The notes beneath the pieces were generated by a model, which was not told the DNA's origin, did not search any database, and worked only from the letters and a program-made list of their open reading frames with translations. This document shows, one piece after another, positions 14,060 to 22,631 of a stretch of 27,957 nucleotides of DNA. The stretch is from NCBI GenBank assembly GCA_023435985.1, contig JAEZKY010000026.1, positions 1 through 27,957 on the forward strand. Direction: 5' to 3'. Each line of letters begins with the position of its first letter. The stretch's first letter is position 1. Both the position numbers and the translations under genes were made by a program. The stretch comes from Bacillota bacterium (lineage in GTDB: Bacteria > Bacillota > Clostridia > Clostridiales > Clostridiaceae).

Positions 14060-15543
14060 TTCAAATCACCTATCATTACTTTTCCAGAAGAATTTTTTGG
14101 AAGTCCATCTAAAAACATCACATATTTAGGTACCTTGTAAGAAGGCAGGTTATCTTTACAGTAGTCAATTATATACTTTTCATCAACCTTTAAAACTTCA
14201 TTATTTAGGACTACAAAGGCTTTTATCGCTTCTCCTAATATATCATCTGGGGTTCCAATTACTGCAGCTTCTATAACATTTGGAATTTGAATTATAATAT
14301 TTTCTATTTCTTTAGGACTTATTCTGTTTCCACCACTTTTTATGATTTGTTTTTCCCTAGCCACAATATAAATATAACCATCTTTATCTACTATAGCTAA
14401 ATCTCCTGTATACAAATAACCATTTCTAATAACCTTAGCTGTTTCTTCCTCATCATTAAAGTAACCCTTCATTATATTTCCGCCAAAAGCTGCTACTTCA
14501 CCTATTTCGTCTACCTCTACCTCATTGCCCTCTTTATCTATGACTTTAAGTTTAGTTCCAGGAATGCCTTTACCTATTGAACCTATTTTTTCATCGATCA
14601 TATTAGGAGGGAGGTATGAAAGTCTTGCAGTTGCTTCAGTTTGTCCATACATTATGAATATTTCTATATTCTTAAGCGCTTCTTTAAGTTCCATAATAAA
14701 TCTATCAGGAAGTCTTCCTCCTGCCTGTGCCACGTATCTTAAACTTTTCAAATTTCTATTTTTAATACTAGATTTTCTAAGTAAAATTTGATAATTGCTT
14801 GGAACTCCAGCAAAACCTGTACATTCATATTTTTCTATATCGTCTAAAACCGACTCTGGAAACATAAATTTATTATTTATGACTAAGCTTCCGCCAACTC
14901 TCAAATGAGTATGGAGCAGTGAGGTTCCAAAGCAATAATAAAATGGTAATACAACTTCTATCCTATCATAGCTGCCTAATCTAAAATATTCTATTATAGA
15001 ATTTGTATTGTAACAAAGGTTATAATGTGTAAGCATTACGCCTTTTGGTCTTGCAGTAGACCCAGATGTGAATAATATTACAGCCACATTATTTTTTAAA
15101 TCAATTTCTTCTTCTTTGCTATTTTCAAGATTTTTTTCCTCTAATAAAAAGTTCTCCAAGGTTTCTAAGGTTTCTTCAGTAATTATCTTAATATTATTAT
15201 TTATAAACTTATCTAACTTATCTAAAAAACGTTTTTCAATAAAAATCATTTTAGGTTTGCAGCTACTCATGATATATTCAATATCATTATCACTTAATGT
15301 AGGATTTATGGGCACACAAGTGCAACCGCTTTTTATTATTCCAAAATAACTTTCTATAAAGAAAGGTGAATTCTCACTTATTAGTAGAATTTTATCTTCA
15401 TATATAGCATTAGTTCTTTTTATTTCAGAGGATATCTTTAATATCTTGGAATATAGCTCACTATAACTAATATCAGTTTTATCAATTATTGCAGTTTTAT
15501 TAAGCCTTGAGGAAAATTTAAAAACATAATCAGTAAAGGTCAT
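14056..15543 (-). CDS. AMP-forming acyl-CoA/acyl-ACP ligase
   Basis: A 495-residue ANL-superfamily adenylating enzyme. It has the P-loop 'F-T-S-G-S-T-A-R-P-K-G' (158-168), 'Y-G-Q-T-E-A' (299-304), 'Y-T-G-D-L' (378-382), the hinge region 'R-E-K-Q-I-I-K-S-G-G-N-R-I-S-P' (396-410) and the C-terminal catalytic lysine K488 in 'N-S-S-G-K'. It ends a few residues after that lysine, as usual. The neighbouring ACP gene, overlapped by ATGA, suggests that it loads an acid onto the ACP, but a free acyl-CoA product cannot be excluded. It coexists with LuxE, which also adenylates acids, so the operon encodes two activation enzymes. Confidence 0.88.
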   Translation of the reverse strand: MTFTDYVFKFSSRLNKTAIIDKTDISYSELYSKILKISSEIKRTNAIYEDKILLISENSPFFIESYFGIIKSGCTCVPINPTLSDNDIEYIMSSCKPKMIFIEKRFLDKLDKFINNNIKIITEETLETLENFLLEEKNLENSKEEEIDLKNNVAVILFTSGSTARPKGVMLTHYNLCYNTNSIIEYFRLGSYDRIEVVLPFYYCFGTSLLHTHLRVGGSLVINNKFMFPESVLDDIEKYECTGFAGVPSNYQILLRKSSIKNRNLKSLRYVAQAGGRLPDRFIMELKEALKNIEIFIMYGQTEATARLSYLPPNMIDEKIGSIGKGIPGTKLKVIDKEGNEVEVDEIGEVAAFGGNIMKGYFNDEEETAKVIRNGYLYTGDLAIVDKDGYIYIVAREKQIIKSGGNRISPKEIENIIIQIPNVIEAAVIGTPDDILGEAIKAFVVLNNEVLKVDEKYIIDYCKDNLPSYKVPKYVMFLDGLPKNSSGKVMIGDLK

Positions 15544-15782
15544 ATTTCAACTCCATACTTTACTAGAGTTCTTTTAATATCTCCTATTGTATATAATCTT
15601 GAAACATCTTGAACTGCTATAGATATTTCAAATTCTTCCTCAAGGGCTACTACAAGTTCAATATGGCTAAGAGAATCCCAAGCCTTAATTTCGTCTGGAC
15701 CAAAACTGTCCTCAATTTCCTCTACATTTTTAAGACTCCAAACAGATCTTATTATTTTTTTAAAAGCTTCTAAATTACTCAT
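15540..15782 (-). CDS. Acyl carrier protein
   Basis: An 80-residue ACP. Ser37 in 'W-D-S-L-S-H-I-E-L-V' is the predicted 4'-phosphopantetheine site, followed by 'V-A-L-E-E-E-F' as in fatty-acid and polyketide carriers. It is first in the operon, with GGAGG before the ATG and a sigma-54 promoter about 30 bp above the predicted transcript start. Being dedicated to this operon, it is probably not the housekeeping ACP but a carrier for the ligase/LuxE/LuxC pathway. No phosphopantetheinyl transferase is in the window. Confidence 0.9.
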   Translation of the reverse strand: MSNLEAFKKIIRSVWSLKNVEEIEDSFGPDEIKAWDSLSHIELVVALEEEFEISIAVQDVSRLYTIGDIKRTLVKYGVEI

Positions 15783-15824
15783 TTTAATTCCTCCAATATT
15801 ATTTATTATTCAATAATATTTATA

Positions 15825-15840
15825 GCAAGAATTATGCCAA
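15825..15840 (-). promoter_or_regulatory. Sigma-54 promoter of the lux-type operon
   Basis: Read on the minus strand it is TTGGCATAATTCTTGC. The -24 GG and -12 GC spacing matches the abfD promoter and most bases agree. The predicted start is near 15813, 31 nt before the ACP gene. No clear GTTGC-N6-GCAAC site was found upstream. Confidence 0.86.
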
Positions 15841-15859
15841 TATTTCTTTATTATAGTTT

Positions 15860-16150
15860 TTATAAATAGTAAAAATTCAATAAACTTTTTATTTTTGATA
15901 ATAAAGATAAACCATGATTTTTCAACCAGCACATGCCATATTGAATACATAGAGGATTATTATCTACTTCTTCATTTATTTGAAACTTGTTAAATGCATT
16001 TTTATCTTTAATTTCTAAACCATAACCTTTTGCTTTATCTGAATTTATTATCCCTCCATTTCTTTTTAGTAAATCGTTTAAATTCTTTATATCTGTTCTT
16101 ATTGTTCTTGAAGATACCCCTATTATTTGATCCTTTTTTAAATATATCTA
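15860..16150 (-). pseudogene. Remnant of a PRD/BglG-type regulator N-terminus
   Basis: The minus-strand frame from about 16147 to the stop at 15860-15862 encodes a clear helix-turn-helix, 'I-G-V-S-S-R-T-I-R-T-D-I-K-N-L-N', then 'K-R-N-G-G-I-I-N-S' and 'K-G-Y-G-L-E-I-K-D-K', the start of MtlR/BglG-like PRD regulators. No usable start is present: a TAG lies in frame at 16148-16150, and the same frame stays open further upstream (to about 16330) without a family I can name. The protein ends after about 95 residues, where PRD regulators exceed 500. It is therefore a truncated, decayed gene, now forming the leader side of the lux-type operon. Confidence 0.7.
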
Positions 16151-16339
16151 CTTAACTTTTATTAATGCATCTAATGCAGCATTTATTAGATATGTAATAG
16201 GAGAAGTAGTAAGAAGTAGATGAGTAGCCACTTGGAATGTATTAAGTTCATTAGCTGTTAAGTCTTTTTGTATTGCTAAACTTAAAATTTTAATGTTTAA
16301 CATTTCAACTATATCATTTAAGACTATTCTAAATTATGT

Positions 16340-17614
16340 TTATTCTATCATAAGTTTAATAATTTCTTTATCTGTTTCTTTCATTCCATCTTTTGCAAGT
16401 TTACCTATGTTGGCGATAGTAGCTTCCACACCTTTTTTTACTATCCCATCTCCGCTTCTAAACTGCTGTCCGTTTTTATACATATAATATCCAAAGATCC
16501 CTGCATCTACACCTGCTGCAATTTTAGCTGCACACGATGCCTTGGCCCCATCACAAACAATTCCAGAAGCTATAGATAAAGCATTTACAATTGTATGAGA
16601 AATATCCTTATATTCTCCACAATGAAGATATGCGATACCTGCTCCACTTCCAGTTCCTGCACTTATTGCTCCACAATATGCAGAAAGCCTTCCTATTCCA
16701 GTCTTTTGATGTATTGTAACTAAGTTAGATACTACTAAAGCTCTATAAAGCTTTTCTTTTGATACATTTAATTCTTTAGCATATTCAATAACTGGGATCG
16801 AGGCTGCTATCCCTTGATTTCCACTACCAGAAATAATAATAACCGGCAATTCACATCCATTCATTCTAGCATCAGATCCTGCGGCTGCTTTAGCTTTTGC
16901 TCTTACTTTAATATCAGAGCCATATGTTGAAAGTAACACATTTCCTATATTCGCACCGTAATTATTTTTCAATCCCTCTTCTGCAATTCTTGAGTTATAT
17001 TGAATTTGCCTTTCTATAATAGTAGCTATATCATTAATTTCTACAGAATTTGCAAAATCAATAATATCCTCTACATTTAATAATTTTTTATCACAAAGAC
17101 CTTCTTCTTTGCTTGCATTTACTTCCTTTTGATAAAGTATTTTTCCATTTTTTTCAATTAAAACAATATTAGTATGATAATTTGCAATTCTTACTTTTAC
17201 AAAGGAATCTTTATAAAATAACTTCATATGTATATCAAAAATAAATGGTGTATCTGCAAGTTGTACTTCTATTGGACAGTAATTAATATATTCCTTAATC
17301 GCTTTCTTTTTTTCTTCGCTCACATCTGAAATAACTTCTAATTTCATTTCAGCTTTCCCAGCTACAATTCCAGCAGCTGTTGCAGCTTCTATCCCCCTAA
17401 GCTTGTTTGTATTTGGAACTATTACACTTTTGATATTTTTAATAATGTTTCCACTAACCTCTACGATGACCTTTTCTGGTATGTATCCTAATACCTCTCT
17501 GGCTTTTGCAGCCGCATATGCAATGGCTATAGGTTCAGTACACCCCATAGCTGGTATTAATTCTTCTTCTAAGATTTTAATATAATTTTGATATTTTAAT
17601 TCACTACTTTTCAT
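16340..17614 (-). CDS. cyuA: L-cysteine desulfidase family protein (CyuA/YhaM, UPF0597)
   Basis: A 424-residue iron-sulfur enzyme of the L-cysteine desulfidase family, which breaks L-cysteine into pyruvate, ammonia and sulfide without PLP and is distantly related to L-serine dehydratase. Motifs are 'A-M-G-C25-T-E-P-I-A' at the N-terminus, 'S-G-S-G-N-Q-G' (262-268), 'A-G-T-G-S-G-A-G' (319-326) and 'C354-D-G-A-K-A-S-C361-A-A-K'. C25, C354 and C361 are good candidates for the [4Fe-4S] ligands. The length is typical. GGGGTGAG precedes the ATG. A LysR gene is divergently oriented 169 bp away and probably controls it. Confidence 0.87.
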   Translation of the reverse strand: MKSSELKYQNYIKILEEELIPAMGCTEPIAIAYAAAKAREVLGYIPEKVIVEVSGNIIKNIKSVIVPNTNKLRGIEAATAAGIVAGKAEMKLEVISDVSEEKKKAIKEYINYCPIEVQLADTPFIFDIHMKLFYKDSFVKVRIANYHTNIVLIEKNGKILYQKEVNASKEEGLCDKKLLNVEDIIDFANSVEINDIATIIERQIQYNSRIAEEGLKNNYGANIGNVLLSTYGSDIKVRAKAKAAAGSDARMNGCELPVIIISGSGNQGIAASIPVIEYAKELNVSKEKLYRALVVSNLVTIHQKTGIGRLSAYCGAISAGTGSGAGIAYLHCGEYKDISHTIVNALSIASGIVCDGAKASCAAKIAAGVDAGIFGYYMYKNGQQFRSGDGIVKKGVEATIANIGKLAKDGMKETDKEIIKLMIE

Positions 17615-17783
17615 TTTCTCACCCCAATTTAAAAATATATAAACCTTTCATTAACTAATCTACAATTAATCTTATATTTTTCTTTGTTATAAAACTTGCT
17701 TATATTCTATCATTAACATTTACATTAATAAAACAAATAATTATAATGTTTATATTAGATTTACTTATGTAAAGGAGTAGATA
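17615..17783. promoter_or_regulatory. Divergent control region of cyuA and LysR
   Basis: An AT-rich 169-bp spacer. AACATT (17715-17720) and AATGTT (17745-17750), and inside them ACATTA (17722-17727) and TAATGT (17744-17749), form imperfect nested dyads that could be LysR binding sites. Base composition makes chance dyads likely. Confidence 0.35.
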
Positions 17784-18656
17784 ATGAACCAATATTATGC
17801 ATTTATTAAAATAATAGAAACTGGTAGTTTTACAAAAGCGGCAAAGGAACTTGGCTACACTCAATCTGCAATAAGCCAAATGGTACATTCATTGGAAGAA
17901 GAACTTTCTACTACACTGATTCTCAGGTCTAGAAAAGGAGTTAATTTAACTCCTGATGGTGAAGAATTTCTTCCATATATTAAGAATGTATATAATTCGT
18001 ATAGAGAGCTTATAGAAAAAAGTAAAGAAATGAAGGATCTTCAAGGTGGTATCATTCGTATTGGGACTTTTTCAAGTATTTCTTCTAGCTGGCTTCCTGA
18101 ATTAATAAAAAATTTTAAAGAAATCTATCCATCAGTAAAATTTGAACTTCAACAAGGAGAATATACAAGTATTACGCAATTGATTAAAGAAGGCAGTGTA
18201 GATTTTGGTTTCGTTAATCCTGATGCTGTAGATAATCTACCCACAATTTCATTAAAGCAAGATCAAATGCTCGCAGTTCTGCCTTATAACCATCAACTAG
18301 CTAGTCACGAAAAAGTCACTTTAGAAGAATTATCAAATGAACCTTTCATTCTTTTAGATGAAGGTCAACTAAGTGTTCCCTTAAAGTTTTTTAAAGAAAA
18401 TAATTTACAGCCCAATATACATTATCGTGTTTATGATGATTATACAATTATGTCTATGGTAGAGAAAGGTTTAGGGATAACTATTTTACCCGAATTAACA
18501 TTAGATAGAATTAGCTATAATATAGTTAAAAAGGAAATATATCCACCTATTCTTCGTACTATTGGCATATCCTTTAAAAATAAAAAAACCTTACCTATTG
18601 CTAGTAAATACTTTATTGATTTTATTTTAAAACAATTTGATATTAACAATTTATAA
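17784..18656 (+). CDS. LysR-family transcriptional regulator
   Basis: A 290-residue LysR protein with the N-terminal winged helix-turn-helix at about 1-60 ('G-S-F-T-K-A-A-K-E-L-G-Y-T-Q-S-A-I-S-Q'), a linker helix and the co-inducer domain at about 88-285 ('I-R-I-G-T-F-S-S-I-S-S-S-W-L-P'). Size and layout are standard. AAAGGAG lies before the ATG. It is divergent from cyuA, the classical arrangement for a LysR regulator and its target, so a role in cysteine breakdown is inferred. The ligand is unknown. Confidence 0.9.
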   Translation: MNQYYAFIKIIETGSFTKAAKELGYTQSAISQMVHSLEEELSTTLILRSRKGVNLTPDGEEFLPYIKNVYNSYRELIEKSKEMKDLQGGIIRIGTFSSISSSWLPELIKNFKEIYPSVKFELQQGEYTSITQLIKEGSVDFGFVNPDAVDNLPTISLKQDQMLAVLPYNHQLASHEKVTLEELSNEPFILLDEGQLSVPLKFFKENNLQPNIHYRVYDDYTIMSMVEKGLGITILPELTLDRISYNIVKKEIYPPILRTIGISFKNKKTLPIASKYFIDFILKQFDINNL

Positions 18657-18723
18657 ATAGTTATAGTTAATACTACTCAAAGAAAATGGTAGAAAAGCAC
18701 ATACAATTAATCCACTAAACATA

Positions 18724-18771
18724 AAAATTAAAATCCTCGCTCAGCCAAAACTGAACGAAGATTTTAATTTT
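18724..18771 (+). terminator. Intrinsic terminator after LysR
   Basis: A long stem: AAAATTAAAATC (18724-18735) with GATTTTAATTTT (18760-18771), continued by TCG/CGA and TCAG/CTGA around a 6-nt loop with two mismatches. It is AT-symmetric and could act on both strands. Confidence 0.8.
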
Positions 18772-18845
18772 GGGTAATCTTGACTAACAAAATTATTTCC
18801 TTATACATTAAATATAAGGCACAATCAAAAAATTCAAGTACTTCA

Positions 18846-18876
18846 TTTTAATAAAAAGTTTTAGTTTTTATTAAAA
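18846..18876. repeat. AT-only perfect hairpin
   Basis: TTTTAATAAAAA (18846-18857) and TTTTTATTAAAA (18865-18876) are perfect inverted arms around a 7-nt loop, just downstream of the hydrolase stop. There is no T-run on the hydrolase side, so its use as a terminator is doubtful. Confidence 0.5.
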
Positions 18877-18886
18877 CAAAAAGCTT

Positions 18887-19834
18887 TTATTCCTTCTGAA
18901 GAATACTATTTATAAATCCTATAATCCCATCCTCAATTTCATTTCTGATATCAAGGTAATTGAGTATTTCATGACGATATCCTGGATAAACCTTTGTTCT
19001 AACCATATGCCCTGTTTCTGCAAGCCAGTTTGAAGTAGCATACACCCCTTCTCCATACTGTCCAACTGGATCTTTATCTCCTGCAATATTGTAAAAAGGA
19101 ATTGCTGCCGGCACTTTTTCTGCCCACTCAGTTCCAACAACAGCATTCATCATACTGACAAAAGAATATAAAGATCTTATATTAGGTGGCACTATCAATT
19201 CACTATATATATCTCTTCCATGATCTTCAATTACATCTGGATCACTGCAAACCCATCCACTTCTTGACGTTATAGGCTTCTCTTCATAACGCTTTGTATT
19301 CCACATCCAGCTTAAAAGTTTTTCTTCATATACAGGATCAACCATTTCTCCTTTTCCTTCATCTATAAGCTTTTTAAGTTCAGGCATAAGTGAAGGCGCT
19401 GTTTTAAATATACCTGGAGTTCCACATAAAATAACTCCATCAATTTCATTTCCATAAATGGCAGCATAGCACCTTACGATCATTGATCCCATACTATGTC
19501 CAAACATAAAATAAGGTAGATCTGGATATTCCTCTTGTACTATTTTACGAAGGGTATGTTCATCCTCTACCATCGTCATATATCCCTTGTCGCCCCAATC
19601 GCTCCAATTATCCGAAACATATGCTGTTTTTCCATGTCCTACGTGATCATCTGCTGCTACTATAAATCCTGCTTCATTTAATTTTAATATCATGTGAAGA
19701 TATCTGCGTGAATGTTCATGATAACCATGGACAATTTGAATTATCCCCTTTGGCTTACGAACTGGAGTATAAATCCATGCCTGTACTTTATCCCTTTCAT
19801 TAAATGAATTAAAACTTTTCTCTTGAAATGCCAT
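18887..19834 (-). CDS. Alpha/beta hydrolase, monoacylglycerol lipase-like
   Basis: A 315-residue serine hydrolase of the monoacylglycerol lipase/lysophospholipase (serine aminopeptidase S33) group. The nucleophile elbow is G112-H-S114-M-G-S. The acid is probably D255 in 'A-G-D-K-D-P-V-G' and the base H288 in 'Y-R-H-E-I-L-N'. 'H-G-Y-H-E-H-S-R-R-Y' (36-45) provides the oxyanion-hole region. There is no signal peptide, so it is cytoplasmic. AAGGAGG precedes the ATG. It stands alone between the LysR terminator and a 252-bp spacer. The substrate is not evident, but short-chain or monoacyl esters are likely. Confidence 0.87.
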   Translation of the reverse strand: MAFQEKSFNSFNERDKVQAWIYTPVRKPKGIIQIVHGYHEHSRRYLHMILKLNEAGFIVAADDHVGHGKTAYVSDNWSDWGDKGYMTMVEDEHTLRKIVQEEYPDLPYFMFGHSMGSMIVRCYAAIYGNEIDGVILCGTPGIFKTAPSLMPELKKLIDEGKGEMVDPVYEEKLLSWMWNTKRYEEKPITSRSGWVCSDPDVIEDHGRDIYSELIVPPNIRSLYSFVSMMNAVVGTEWAEKVPAAIPFYNIAGDKDPVGQYGEGVYATSNWLAETGHMVRTKVYPGYRHEILNYLDIRNEIEDGIIGFINSILQKE

Positions 19835-20086
19835 GATAAACCTCCTTAAATTATGTATATAAATTTCAGTGATAAATTGCTATTACATCTAAATATATAA
19901 CTAAGGACTTATAATTTAAATTAGCAATATCATAATAAAATTTATATAGCATCTACATTGCTTAAAATTTTTCTATAATTTTAGAGAGATATAGAAAGTG
20001 ATTTTCACTTCCCATCTCCCTCTTTTTATTACTGCAAAGCCAATATATCATTCATAGCACTGTAAACTTTGCAATTAATATAGAAG
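19835..20086. other. Intergenic region with imperfect hairpin
   Basis: It contains an imperfect stem at 19983-20022 (AAGTG with CACTT, GAGAT with ATCTC) followed by TTTTT in the plus direction, so it looks like a terminator for plus-strand transcription although no plus-strand gene is present. ATTGCTA (19876-19882) recurs inverted as TAGCAAT (19922-19928) upstream of the hydrolase gene. No gene was found. Confidence 0.4.
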
Positions 20087-22576
20087 TTACATTGAAATTA
20101 AATCTTTAACTTCAAAATCAATGAATAATGTATAAGATTCTTTTAAGTTATCATATTTTACTTTAGCTGTTTTTTGTTCTATATCATAATACCAGCCAGC
20201 TTCGCTTGCTTCCCATTCTCCTTTATCAAGGAACATAGGAAGTTTTTTATCCTGAAGCCTTATCTGCATTGGAGCTACTTCTCTACAGACTACATCAACT
20301 ACCATTTCCTTAACCTTTGTTTCGTAATTACCTTCTTTATCAAAGGCAATTTTTACTCCAGCCTTATTATTAATGCTTATAGTTGTTTTTAGATATACTC
20401 CATTTTTATAATTATTTGAAACTCCATCATCTTCATATAATACAAAATTTGTTTCCTCTGATGGTTCCACTAAAATATTAAGCTTTTCCATTTGATCTTT
20501 ATGAATATTATTCAAGTTTTCGCATAAAGGTACAATTGCACCACTTCTGAAGAACATAGGAATTGAATTTAAAGAAACTTCAACTTCAATTGTCTGTCCT
20601 CCCTCATATTCTTCTTTTGTATACCAGTCAAACCACACAGCTCCTTCTGGTAAATATACTTTTCTTGTTTTTGCACCTTTTTCAAGAACATTTGCAACTA
20701 AAATAGAGCTTCCAAGCATGAAATCAAAGCTTTCTTCAAGAAGTTTTTTATCCTCTGAAAATTCGTATATTAAAGGTCTCATAATCGGTGAACCTTCTGT
20801 TGCTGCTTCAAATAATAGAGAATAGAAATATGGCACTAATTTGTATCTAAATTTTATAGCGTCACTTATATATTTTGTATATGATGGATACATCCATGGC
20901 TCAGTAACCGTATTATCAGAGTTGCAGGAATGTATTGAGAACCTTGGCTGGAATATTCCGTTTTGTACCCATCTTACAAATAATTCTGGTTCTGGTGCTT
21001 CTCCATAAAAGCCTCCTATATCACAGCCATGATTTGCCACCCCTGAAAGTCCCATACCAAGGATAACTGGAATGTTGAATTTCAAGCTCTTCCAGCTTGT
21101 GCTGTTATCTCCAGCCCAAGTCTGAGCATAACGCTGGATACCAGCAAAGCCTGCTCTGTTAACCACGTATGGCCTTACATTTGGGAAAGTTTCCTCTACT
21201 GTCTTATTAGCCATTAGTGCCATTAAATTAGGCATTATTGGTCTTAAGCCTCCTATTTCTTTTTTCATTCCTTCAAAATAGCATACAGCATCAGGATTAT
21301 TTATTTCATATTCATTGTTATCATCCCATATTGATGTAATTCCAAGAGAAACTAATGCTTCTTTTAAATGTTTCTTCCATAGTTCTCTTCCTTTAGGATT
21401 TGTAAAATCTACAAAGGAAGCAGGACCTCCCCAGTATCTGTCTATTTCTGATTTTTCTTCTTTTTCATCCTTTATGTAAGCCCCTGCATCATCAAATTCT
21501 TTATATAAAGGATGTGAAGTAAGCATCCCTGGTTTTATATTGGGAACTAAAGCTGCTCCTTTTTCTTTCATTTGGGCCACAAATTCCTTAGGACTCGTAA
21601 ATCTATCATAATTCCAGTTAAATACATATCTCTTTCCAGTATCTCCAGTGGTATAACCTGAGGACAAGAAGAAACCATCACAAGGAATATCCTGCTCTTT
21701 ACATTTATCAAGGAATTTTAAAATAGTCTTATCTGCATCCTTATCAAGCTCTGTATAATACATTGTTGAGCCCATATAACCTAAAGAATATCTTGTAGGT
21801 AATTTAGTTTTTCCTGTTAAATCCGTATAATTCTTCACTACATCCTTTATTTTAGGTCCATAAATAAAAAACATATCTAATTCTCCGCCATCAGCACAGA
21901 AGTAACTATAGTTATGCCAATATCCAGTTTTTTCACAGCCAACATCAAAAGTTGAATCATAAGAATTATTATAGAATATTCCACTTGCTATATTATTTTT
22001 ACTGTTAAATTTTATATAGAAAGGTATGTGCTTGTATAATGGATCGGTACATTCAGAATCATAGCCATAGGTATCTATATTATGCATTCTCATTCTTCTT
22101 CTTCTCTTATTTAAATACCCTGATTTTTCTCCAAACCCATAGAAATAATCATCGTCCTCCATACATGAATAATGATATATTCTTCCTATAGAATCTTTTA
22201 TATAAGATCTTTCCTTTAAATCTGAATGTAATATATTCCCTTCCTTATCTGCAATTTCTATACCAAATGGTTCTTTATAGACATTGATATTCAGGCTGTT
22301 TGTAGTTAATAATACATGATCACCTAAATCTTCATATTTACTGCTGATTGCTGTAATTTTTGTTCTTTCATCTCCTAATAATTCATCTAGTTTATCTTCC
22401 CAAGCTGTCATAATCAGAGCATAGGATGCTTCTTCCTTAAATTCTTCCTCGAAGGTACAGCGAATTCTTACTATATCATCATTTAAAAGGACAACTCTAT
22501 ATTTTGCTGCGTCTGTAGTTATTTCTAAATAATTATCAATATTTTTTAGTTCTATAATTTTGTTACTTATAATCAT
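20087..22576 (-). CDS. GH31 alpha-glycosidase (second copy)
   Basis: An 829-residue glycoside hydrolase of family 31. It has an N-terminal beta-sandwich (about 1-255), the catalytic TIM barrel (about 260-620) and C-terminal beta domains. The nucleophile is D419 in 'S-I-W-D-D-N-N-E' and the acid/base D490 in 'T-W-A-G-D-N-S-T-S-W'. It also has 'N-R-A-G-F-A-G-I-Q-R-Y' (473-483), 'H-G-C-D-I-G-G-F' and 'N-G-I-F-Q-P-R-F'. There is no signal peptide, so it acts on imported oligosaccharides. AAGGAG precedes the ATG. It is a paralogue of the upstream gene (55-bp gap), with the same domain order and catalytic positions. The substrate may be an alpha-glucoside or alpha-xyloside; the sequence does not decide. 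Confidence 0.9.
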   Translation of the reverse strand: MIISNKIIELKNIDNYLEITTDAAKYRVVLLNDDIVRIRCTFEEEFKEEASYALIMTAWEDKLDELLGDERTKITAISSKYEDLGDHVLLTTNSLNINVYKEPFGIEIADKEGNILHSDLKERSYIKDSIGRIYHYSCMEDDDYFYGFGEKSGYLNKRRRRMRMHNIDTYGYDSECTDPLYKHIPFYIKFNSKNNIASGIFYNNSYDSTFDVGCEKTGYWHNYSYFCADGGELDMFFIYGPKIKDVVKNYTDLTGKTKLPTRYSLGYMGSTMYYTELDKDADKTILKFLDKCKEQDIPCDGFFLSSGYTTGDTGKRYVFNWNYDRFTSPKEFVAQMKEKGAALVPNIKPGMLTSHPLYKEFDDAGAYIKDEKEEKSEIDRYWGGPASFVDFTNPKGRELWKKHLKEALVSLGITSIWDDNNEYEINNPDAVCYFEGMKKEIGGLRPIMPNLMALMANKTVEETFPNVRPYVVNRAGFAGIQRYAQTWAGDNSTSWKSLKFNIPVILGMGLSGVANHGCDIGGFYGEAPEPELFVRWVQNGIFQPRFSIHSCNSDNTVTEPWMYPSYTKYISDAIKFRYKLVPYFYSLLFEAATEGSPIMRPLIYEFSEDKKLLEESFDFMLGSSILVANVLEKGAKTRKVYLPEGAVWFDWYTKEEYEGGQTIEVEVSLNSIPMFFRSGAIVPLCENLNNIHKDQMEKLNILVEPSEETNFVLYEDDGVSNNYKNGVYLKTTISINNKAGVKIAFDKEGNYETKVKEMVVDVVCREVAPMQIRLQDKKLPMFLDKGEWEASEAGWYYDIEQKTAKVKYDNLKESYTLFIDFEVKDLISM

Positions 22577-22631
22577 GCTCTTATACTCCTTATACGATTT
22601 TTTATCTTGCTTTTCTAAATATTATCTTTTT

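Noticed and set aside
11670..15782. Bioluminescence (lux) operon
   Set aside because: Only LuxC- and LuxE-like genes are present. LuxA, LuxB and LuxD are missing and the organism is apparently a strict anaerobe, while luciferase needs oxygen.
15900..16150. Activator repeats (GTTGC-N6-GCAAC) before the lux-type sigma-54 promoter
   Set aside because: Only loose TGCA-containing fragments (for example near 15990 and 16165) were found, and none has both arms at the right spacing.
20034..20072. GCAAAG...CTTTGC inverted repeat downstream of the GH31 operon
   Set aside because: It has six-base arms with a 27-nt loop and no T-run on the operon strand, so it is not a convincing terminator.
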